20,914 bases of DNA from Acidobacteriota bacterium (GTDB lineage: Bacteria; Acidobacteriota; Aminicenantia; UBA2199). A program made the position numbers and the translations under genes. The stretch is taken from positions 1 through 20,914 of the forward strand of contig JAQUQF010000005.1 of the NCBI GenBank assembly GCA_028749105.1, given 5' to 3'. The notes under the pieces are model-generated. The model searched no databases, was not told where the DNA came from, and was given only the letters and a program-made list of their open reading frames with translations. Within the stretch, counting starts at the first letter, position 1, and every line of letters begins with the position of its first letter. Below, piece after piece: positions 15,044 through 20,914 of this stretch.

Positions 15044-15829
15044 TTATACCTCCAGAAGGGGCCGATAAGAGAGATCCCTTTCCAGCAAGCGGATCTTCAG
15101 CAGCAAGTTTTCATTTTCCATGATCCGCTGCAGGCGAGTGATCTGGCTGCAAAGCTGGCGATCCTCCAGCTGCAGGATCTCGTAATTCAGCCAGTCGATG
15201 CGCTCGCTGACGTTTTTGACCTTGAGCCACTCCATGGCGGGCAAACTCTGCTGAAAATACTTTTTCTTCAACAGCAGTTCCTTGGCTTTTTGCGAATACA
15301 AGCGGACCTCCCAGGACGCCGCCTCGTCGCTGGTGCAGTCACTGAGCAGGTCGGTGAGCATCAACTGGCTTTGCTGCAAATAGGAGATCACCTCTTCCCG
15401 GGCCAGCCCCGACTGCAGGCGGGTTGCGGCCGACGCCGACAAGCGGCCGTTTCCATCCAGGGGAATGGACACGCTGCCGCTGCGGGTCCGGATAAATAGC
15501 CCCAAGCCGACCATCACCAGCAAAACCGCGGCGGCGGCCCAAAAAGCGAAAGAAAGCACGGGCGCCGCCCGCCGGCCCGGAGCGGGTCGCGCATCGATGC
15601 CGGCCATGATCTTGGCAGTGACGCCGTCCCAATCAATAGCCTGCAATTCCGCAACGGTCTCGGTATCGGGCCCGCCGGATGCAGCCAGCAGGGATCGCCA
15701 ATCGGCCAATTCCCGCCGGCAGTCCGGGCAGGCTCGCACGTGCTCCTCCGCCAGCCGCCGCCGGTCGCCCTCGAGCTCGTCGGCTGCCAGCCATTCCAGC
15801 AGCGGCCGGATATCACGGCATGATTTCAT
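15044..15829 (-). CDS. Transmembrane zf-HC2 anti-sigma factor
   Basis: A 261-residue single-pass membrane protein that should hold the adjacent ECF sigma factor inactive. The cytoplasmic zinc-binding anti-sigma domain carries C4, H30, C34 and C37 (the H-x3-C-x2-C pattern is at HVRACPDC). One membrane helix is at about 94-114. The C-terminal 145 residues are predicted periplasmic and strongly helical, with leucine-rich heptad-like stretches (for example LLLKIRLLERDL near the end), unlike the short tails of many anti-sigmas; this may be the stress sensor. ATG 15829 is preferred over the in-frame GTG at 15835 because GGAGG sits 5 bases before it. It overlaps the sigma gene by 17 bases, so the two are made in step. 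Confidence 0.88.
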   Translation of the reverse strand: MKSCRDIRPLLEWLAADELEGDRRRLAEEHVRACPDCRRELADWRSLLAASGGPDTETVAELQAIDWDGVTAKIMAGIDARPAPGRRAAPVLSFAFWAAAAVLLVMVGLGLFIRTRSGSVSIPLDGNGRLSASAATRLQSGLAREEVISYLQQSQLMLTDLLSDCTSDEAASWEVRLYSQKAKELLLKKKYFQQSLPAMEWLKVKNVSERIDWLNYEILQLEDRQLCSQITRLQRIMENENLLLKIRLLERDLSYRPLLEV

Positions 15830-16418
15830 ACCCACCTCCTGCGCCGGGCGCCACCTCCCGCCTGATGCGCTTCAGGGCCCGGTGGTGCAGGGCTTTCACG
15901 GTGCCGAGCGAGACGGCCATGGTTTCGGCCACCTGGTACAGCTTCATGCCTTGGCGGTATTTCAGGGAAAAAACCTCTTTTTGCCTCTGGGACAGGTTTT
16001 GAACCGCCCGCTCGATCGCTTCGGCGGTCTGCCGGGATTCCCAGGCCGCCTGGGGGTTGTCAGCGCTGACCAAATGCCGGTCGGGAACACGATCGAAGCC
16101 GTCTTCCAGCTTCCTTTTTTTTGCATGTTTCCGGTAATAGTCCACGCACAAATTGCGGGCCAGACGGTAGATCCAGCTTTGCAGGGAATGGTCCGGCCGG
16201 TAGGAGCCAATTTTTTCATAAACTCTCATGAAGGTCTCCTGCACGATCTCCAGGGCGTCATCGCGATCGCGGAAAAATCCATAGGCCAGGGTGAAGATTT
16301 TTCTCTGGTGAAGGCGGACCAGCTCGGCAAAGGCTTCCTTTTCACCATCCTTGATTCGGGCCAGCAGTCTCGGTTCAAATTCCGGGTCATGTTCGTTTTT
16401 CCCCGGGTCTCTTGCCAT
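15813..16418 (-). CDS. ECF-family RNA polymerase sigma factor
   Basis: A 201-residue sigma70-family ECF sigma factor. Region 2 spans about 27-97, with AFAELVRLHQRKIFTLAYGF, the core-binding DALEIVQETFMRVYEKI and the -10-recognition/melting stretch SLQSWIYRLARNLCVDYYRK. Region 4 spans about 135-186, with NLSQRQKEVFSLKYRQGMKL and the helix-turn-helix YQVAETMAVSLGTVKALHHRALKRI. It lacks regions 1 and 3, as ECF factors do. The frame is open further upstream (TTG 16460), but ATG 16418 gives the normal N-terminus. No good ribosome binding site precedes it; the small ORF ending 19 bases upstream could deliver ribosomes to it. It is followed by its anti-sigma factor and two effector-like genes. A candidate self-recognised promoter lies at 16527-16559. 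Confidence 0.93.
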   Translation of the reverse strand: MARDPGKNEHDPEFEPRLLARIKDGEKEAFAELVRLHQRKIFTLAYGFFRDRDDALEIVQETFMRVYEKIGSYRPDHSLQSWIYRLARNLCVDYYRKHAKKRKLEDGFDRVPDRHLVSADNPQAAWESRQTAEAIERAVQNLSQRQKEVFSLKYRQGMKLYQVAETMAVSLGTVKALHHRALKRIRREVAPGAGGGYEIMP

Positions 16419-16437
16419 CGGCTCGATTGTTTGCTCT

Positions 16438-16497
16438 TCAGCAGCCAAACAAAGCGACAACGATCAGCATCAGGGCGAACAACATTCTCTTGGCCAT
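16438..16497 (-). CDS. 19-residue lipobox peptide upstream of the sigma gene
   Basis: An ATG at 16497 with a strong ribosome binding site (GGAGG, 6 bases upstream) opens a 19-codon frame reading MAKRMLFALMLIVVALFGC, followed by TGA. It is a complete lipoprotein signal peptide: positive N-terminus, hydrophobic core and a lipobox L-F-G-C, with the stop directly after the lipidation cysteine. If processed, the mature product would be a single lipidated cysteine plus a free signal peptide. It ends 19 bases before the sigma ATG. It could be a leader peptide that couples sigma translation to export or lipoprotein processing, a truncated entericidin-like lipoprotein gene, or chance. The ribosome binding site and codon pattern favour real translation. 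Confidence 0.5.
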   Translation of the reverse strand: MAKRMLFALMLIVVALFGC

Positions 16498-16526
16498 GTC
16501 CAACCTCCACTTCTGTCCATTCGCCC

Positions 16527-16559
16527 ATTATAACGAAACAGGCACCCGGAAAGTTGACA
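16527..16559 (-). promoter_or_regulatory. Candidate ECF-type autoregulatory promoter of the sigma operon
   Basis: On the minus strand TGTCAAC (16553-16559) lies 17 bases before CGTTATAAT (16527-16535). An AAC-containing -35 with a CGT-type -10 is typical of ECF promoters, which are often recognised by the operon's own sigma factor. The TATAAT within it matches sigma70, but the hexamer 17 bases upstream (AACTTT) is not a sigma70 -35 box, and there is no extended TGn. Confidence 0.5.
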
Positions 16560-16624
16560 CGGCAAATAAATATTCCCGGGCAAAAAATCAGGAAAAGCCA
16601 AAAAGCAGCGCCGACAGATGCTCC

Positions 16625-16653
16625 TTGACATAAAAAACGCACTTGGCTACACT
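16625..16653 (+). promoter_or_regulatory. Sigma70 promoter of the SPFH-coaE genes
   Basis: Consensus TTGACA (16625-16630) and TACACT (16648-16653) with a 17-base spacer, facing away from the sigma operon. Transcription should begin near 16660, where an in-frame ATG also lies. This promoter excludes the longest reading of the downstream gene, which would start at 16618. Confidence 0.75.
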
Positions 16654-16698
16654 GTGGGCATGGAAAGCTTCAAGCAAGTCTTCAAGGATGGAGGAAAC

Positions 16699-17547
16699 AT
16701 GACCAAGAACATCGGCAAGACCGTATTGATCGGCTTGATCATCATATTCGTCCTGATCTTCCTGTTCAAGATCTATGTCATCATCGATCCCGGCGAGAAG
16801 GCGGTGATCTTCAACAAGGCCACCGGCAATCTGCGCGTCACCACGAACGAGGGTTTCTATTTCCTCGTGCCGCTGATCGAGCAACCCACCGTGTACGACA
16901 TGAAGGCCAGGACCTATACCATGAGCATCGCCACGCTGGAAGGGGAGATGAAGGGCGACGATTCGCTGCAGGCATTGACTGCTGACGGCCAAACCGTGCT
17001 GATCGACATCTCGGTGCGCTACCATCCCGACGGCGAGAACCTCGACAAGCTGCACCGGCGCATCGGCATCGATTTCATCAACAAAGTCATTCGCCCCCAG
17101 GTGCGCTCGATCGTGCGCATGATCGTTGCCGAATATCCGGTCCTCGACGTCTATTCGGGCAAGCGCCTGCAGATCCAGGCCGAGATCGAGAATAAAATGG
17201 GCGATTCGTTCAAGAAGAATTTCCTGATCTGCGAGGAAGTGCTGCTGCGCAACGTGCAGTTCTCAACGGAATTCCAGCAGGCCATCGAGAACAAGCAGAT
17301 CGCCCAGCAGGAAGCGCAGCGCATGAAGTATGTCCTGGAAAAGCAGGAACTGGAAAAGAAGCGCAAGATCATCGAGGCCGAGGGGGAATCCGAATCCCTG
17401 CGCCTGAAAGGCAAGGCCCTGGCCGACAACCCGCAGCTGATCCAATACGAATACATCAAGCTGCTGGCCCCCAACGTCCAGGCCATCGTCACCGACCAGA
17501 ACACCATCTTCAATTTTTCCGACTTCCTCAAGAACCAGAAGAAATAG
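16699..17547 (+). CDS. SPFH/Band 7 (prohibitin-like) membrane protein
   Basis: A 282-residue protein with one N-terminal membrane helix (about 8-26) and a Band 7/SPFH domain: YVIIDPGEKAVIFNKATG and EGFYFLVPLIEQPTVYD at 26-67, then LTADGQTVLIDISVRYHPD and the RPQVRSIVRMIVAEY stretch. After it comes a charged coiled coil (QQEAQRMKYVLEKQELEKKRKIIEAEGES). This layout is that of prohibitins, which form ring-shaped membrane scaffolds and tune membrane proteases and lipid domains. HflK/HflC are more distant relatives. ATG 16699 has GGAGG 4 bases upstream. An ATG at 16660, in frame and 13 codons longer, lies 6 bases after the -10 box and could be a leaderless start. It stands divergent from the envelope-stress sigma operon and 11 bases before coaE. 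Confidence 0.88.
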   Translation: MTKNIGKTVLIGLIIIFVLIFLFKIYVIIDPGEKAVIFNKATGNLRVTTNEGFYFLVPLIEQPTVYDMKARTYTMSIATLEGEMKGDDSLQALTADGQTVLIDISVRYHPDGENLDKLHRRIGIDFINKVIRPQVRSIVRMIVAEYPVLDVYSGKRLQIQAEIENKMGDSFKKNFLICEEVLLRNVQFSTEFQQAIENKQIAQQEAQRMKYVLEKQELEKKRKIIEAEGESESLRLKGKALADNPQLIQYEYIKLLAPNVQAIVTDQNTIFNFSDFLKNQKK

Positions 17548-17558
17548 AACGGGATGCC

Positions 17559-18173
17559 ATGCACGCGATCGGCCTGACCGGAGGTTTTTGCAGCGGCAAA
17601 ACCTTTGTGCTGAAGGTCCTGGAGGAGCAGGGCTGCTGCACCATGCGCGCCGACGACCTGGCCAAGAGCATCATCTTCAGCCCGGACTCCCCTGTTCTGC
17701 AGGAAATCATCGCCGTGCTCGGCCCCGGCATCCATGACCCGGAGAAGGGGCTGGACAAGGAAAAATTCAGCCAGCTGCTCTTCGAGGACCACGAGAAGCG
17801 CCATGCCGTCAATGCCATCGTCCACCCGCTGGTCAGCGACGAGCGCCGCAGGAGGATCCGCGACCTCGAAGAGACCCGCCTGTATGACTTCCTGATCTAC
17901 GAGTCGGCGCTGCTCCTCGAATCGGGAATCTACAGGGAATTCGAGAAGGTCATCGTGGTCTATTCGTCCGAGGCCGTGCAGCTCCGCCGCGCCATGGAGC
18001 GCGACCGGCTTTCGCGCGCCGAAGCGCAGAAGCGCATCCGCTCCCAGTTCCCGCTGCGGGAAAAGCTGAAAGTGGCCAACTATGCCATCGACAGCGGCGG
18101 CACGTTCGAAAACACCCGGGCCAATACCATGGAGGCCTTCCACCTCTTGAAAAAGGATTTCAATCTGCTTTAG
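17559..18173 (+). CDS. coaE: Dephospho-CoA kinase
   Basis: A 204-residue P-loop kinase that adds the 3'-phosphate to dephospho-CoA, the last step of coenzyme A synthesis. The Walker A loop GLTGGFCSGKT is at 5-15; Cys11 stands where most CoaE enzymes have Gly. RADDLAK (about 30-36) carries the conserved Asp, IVHPLV holds the substrate-binding His-Pro, and RDRLSRAEAQKRIRSQFP is the lid arginine region followed by ANYAIDSGG, which is typical of the family's C-terminal part. The length is normal for CoaE. It begins 11 bases after the SPFH gene with only a weak ribosome binding site (GGGA), so it is probably expressed with that gene. Confidence 0.93.
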   Translation: MHAIGLTGGFCSGKTFVLKVLEEQGCCTMRADDLAKSIIFSPDSPVLQEIIAVLGPGIHDPEKGLDKEKFSQLLFEDHEKRHAVNAIVHPLVSDERRRRIRDLEETRLYDFLIYESALLLESGIYREFEKVIVVYSSEAVQLRRAMERDRLSRAEAQKRIRSQFPLREKLKVANYAIDSGGTFENTRANTMEAFHLLKKDFNLL

Positions 18174-18177
18174 GGTG

Positions 18178-18186
18178 TGCTACAAT
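18178..18186 (+). promoter_or_regulatory. Extended -10 promoter just before the TPR gene
   Basis: TGCTACAAT matches TG-n-TATAAT with one change. The ATG at 18194 is 7 bases after the box, so transcription would start at or beside the start codon. There is no Shine-Dalgarno sequence in between. The hexamer 17 bases upstream of the box, TTTCAA (18158-18163), is a weak -35. Confidence 0.55.
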
Positions 18187-18193
18187 TCCCGGC

Positions 18194-18871
18194 ATGGAGA
18201 GCACGGAATATCTGGAAGGGTTATTGCACCAGTTCAACCTGGGCAAGGGAGCCCCCATTTCCGAGGTCGTGGAGAAATACCTGGAAAAGACGCTGCAGAT
18301 CAAGTTTCAGCGCATCATCATCAACCAGGACGTGCTGAAGGAGGAGTTCGTGCGCCTGCACGAGGCGTTCCTCAAGATCACGAGGATCTACCAGGCGGCC
18401 GACCAGGCGCTGCAAATGGGGATGTTCTCCCAGGACCAGCTCGGCAAGTTCTACTTCAACCAGGGCGTCTATGCGATGTGCAAGGACAATTACCTGCAGG
18501 CCGGCGAAAAGTTTCAGGAAGCCTACAAGATCAACAAGCGCAACGTCTACCTCCTCCTGTACATGGGCATCATCCTGATGATCAGGAAAAACCACTATGC
18601 GGCGGAAAAATACTTCTCCGAAGCCACCAAGCGCGACCCCAACTACGACGAGGCCTGGTTCTATGCCGCCGAGAATTTCTTCAAGGCCGGCAATTTCAAT
18701 CTTGCCTTCGAGAACTATGAGATGACCAGGAAACTGAACCCGGCCTACAGTAACATCAGCCAGCGCATCAAGGAGACCCGGGAAGCCATCATCGCCAAAC
18801 GCCGCGGGAACAAGAAGGATTCCCTGCTGCGCAAGATCGTCAAGTACGTCCGCAACGCCTTCGAGAGGTAG
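18194..18871 (+). CDS. TPR-repeat protein, probably translated from a leaderless message
   Basis: A 225-residue cytosolic protein with no signal peptide or membrane segment. Residues about 1-75 are helical and charged. Three TPR-like repeats follow: FYFNQGVYAMCKDNYLQAGE from 87, VYLLLYMGIILMIRKNHYAA from 118 and AWFYAAENFFKAGNFNLAFE from 154, each ending in a polar turn such as KRDPN or KLNPA. The C-terminus is strongly basic (KRRGNKKDSLLRKIVKYVR), which could contact nucleic acid or the membrane surface. TPRs are protein-binding scaffolds; the partner and process are unknown. The start has no ribosome binding site, but a -10 box lies 7 bases upstream. It ends 6 bases before the convergent cysS stop. 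Confidence 0.8.
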   Translation: MESTEYLEGLLHQFNLGKGAPISEVVEKYLEKTLQIKFQRIIINQDVLKEEFVRLHEAFLKITRIYQAADQALQMGMFSQDQLGKFYFNQGVYAMCKDNYLQAGEKFQEAYKINKRNVYLLLYMGIILMIRKNHYAAEKYFSEATKRDPNYDEAWFYAAENFFKAGNFNLAFENYEMTRKLNPAYSNISQRIKETREAIIAKRRGNKKDSLLRKIVKYVRNAFER

Positions 18872-18877
18872 CCCGCC

Positions 18878-20266
<1,389 letters not shown>

Positions 20267-20268
20267 GT

Positions 20269-20914
20269 TCACTCTTCCTTTTTTTTGCGGCAGCGGGCCT
20301 CGGCATACCAGCGCACCTGCTTGCAGAAACGGTCGAAGACGGCGACGTCGGCGTTGGTCCAGCGCGTGCGGCTCAGGGCCCGCTTCAGCGAGCGATGAAA
20401 GAGCCCGTTCTCGGGCTCGCGCACTTCCAGGCTTTTCATCAGGTCCCAGATGTTGTCGGTGATGCGCTCGAAGGCCCTTTTCTCGGCCATGCGCGGCAGC
20501 TCTGGACCGCGGCCGCCCTCGCTGGCCGCCTTGAACAATTCGTAGACGACCACCATCACGGCCTGCGAGAGGTTGAGCGAGGGGTAGGTGCCGGCCATGG
20601 GGATGCGGATGAAGTAGTTGGCCAGCTGGCTTTCGTTGGTGCTCACCCCCTTGTCCTCGCGGCCGAAGACCAGGGCGATCTTTTCGCCGCTTGCGGAAGC
20701 GGCGATCTGCGCCGCCGCCTGGGCCGGCGTCAAAAAATCCCGCTTCCACTTGCCGGCCTTGGCCGTGGCCAGGAAGACCTGCGAGATTCCCTGCAGGGCG
20801 TCGGAGAGGGTGGGGAATTCGCGCGCGGCGGCGATGATCTCCTGCGAGCGGTAGCCCATCTTTTTCTGCTCGGCCTCCTCGCGAAAGGGGACGGGGTTGA
20901 CCAGACGCAAATGG
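20269..20914 (-). CDS. TrmJ-like tRNA/rRNA 2'-O-methyltransferase (SpoU/TrmH family), 5' end beyond window
   Basis: The C-terminal 214 residues of a SPOUT-class RNA methyltransferase; the gene enters from the right edge. The first codons visible (HLRLVNPVPF) match the point after motif 1 of TrmJ proteins, so roughly 30 residues are missing. Motif 2, ALVFGREDKGVSTNE, and motif 3, IRIPMAGTYPSLNLSQAVMVVVYEL, form the knotted SAM site. The roughly 90-residue helical tail (RITDNIWDLMKSL through WTNADVAVFDRF) is like the C-terminal extension of TrmJ, which methylates the ribose of tRNA position 32. Target specificity is inferred. It is followed after 2 bases by cysS. It ends in a lysine/glutamate-rich tail. 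Confidence 0.85.
   Translation of the reverse strand, partial: HLRLVNPVPFREEAEQKKMGYRSQEIIAAAREFPTLSDALQGISQVFLATAKAGKWKRDFLTPAQAAAQIAASASGEKIALVFGREDKGVSTNESQLANYFIRIPMAGTYPSLNLSQAVMVVVYELFKAASEGGRGPELPRMAEKRAFERITDNIWDLMKSLEVREPENGLFHRSLKRALSRTRWTNADVAVFDRFCKQVRWYAEARCRKKKEE

Noticed and set aside
16554..16559. TTGACA on the plus strand upstream of the SPFH gene.
   Set aside because: No -10 box at 16-18 bases. It is the complement of the TGTCAAC assigned to the sigma promoter, and a better plus-strand promoter exists at 16625-16653.

Overview
The window is a GC-rich (roughly 60%), gene-dense piece of a bacterial chromosome carrying about 18 protein genes. It looks Gram-negative: one protein is a predicted outer-membrane beta-barrel, cytochrome c maturation is of the System II (CcsBA) type, and secreted proteins have ordinary Sec signal peptides. 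The mix of System II cytochrome biogenesis, multiheme cytochromes and an ECF sigma/zf-HC2 anti-sigma operon would suit Acidobacteriota, Aminicenantes-like lineages or deltaproteobacteria-like phyla. The lineage is an inference; there is no rRNA or tRNA to settle it. No CRISPR array, insertion sequence or phage gene was seen.

Layout. 1-4057 (minus): a histidine/aromatic amino-acid ammonia-lyase with an Ala-Cys-Gly MIO triad, a Kef/CPA2 cation-proton antiporter with C-terminal RCK domains, and the start of a GyrI-like protein that runs off the left edge. 4058-4210: back-to-back promoters. 4211-6827 (plus): htpG, then an AT-rich FkbM-type methyltransferase that looks foreign. 6864-12315 (minus): a c-type cytochrome module of ccsBA, a five-heme cytochrome and a one-heme beta-barrel protein. 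A strong promoter and a possible leader peptide lie before the five-heme gene. 12424-13675 (minus): an EamA transporter followed by a frame-broken membrane-protein gene at homopolymer runs. 13739-13803: three tandem hairpins.

13807-16559 (minus) is a compact ECF sigma operon: a candidate ECF promoter, a 19-codon peptide ending exactly on a lipobox cysteine, the sigma factor, a one-TM zf-HC2 anti-sigma factor, and two exported proteins sharing a C-terminal domain like the SHOCT-like module of envelope-stress proteins. This is most likely an envelope-stress circuit with its effectors. 16625-18871 (plus): an SPFH/prohibitin-like membrane protein, coaE and a TPR protein. 18878-20914 (minus): cysS and a TrmJ-like tRNA methyltransferase cut by the right edge.

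The most notable signals are the sigma operon with its lipobox-only peptide, the cytochrome module with a CX3CH heme site, the Cys-containing MIO triad, and four cases where a -10 box sits only 6-7 bases before an ATG, suggesting leaderless transcripts.
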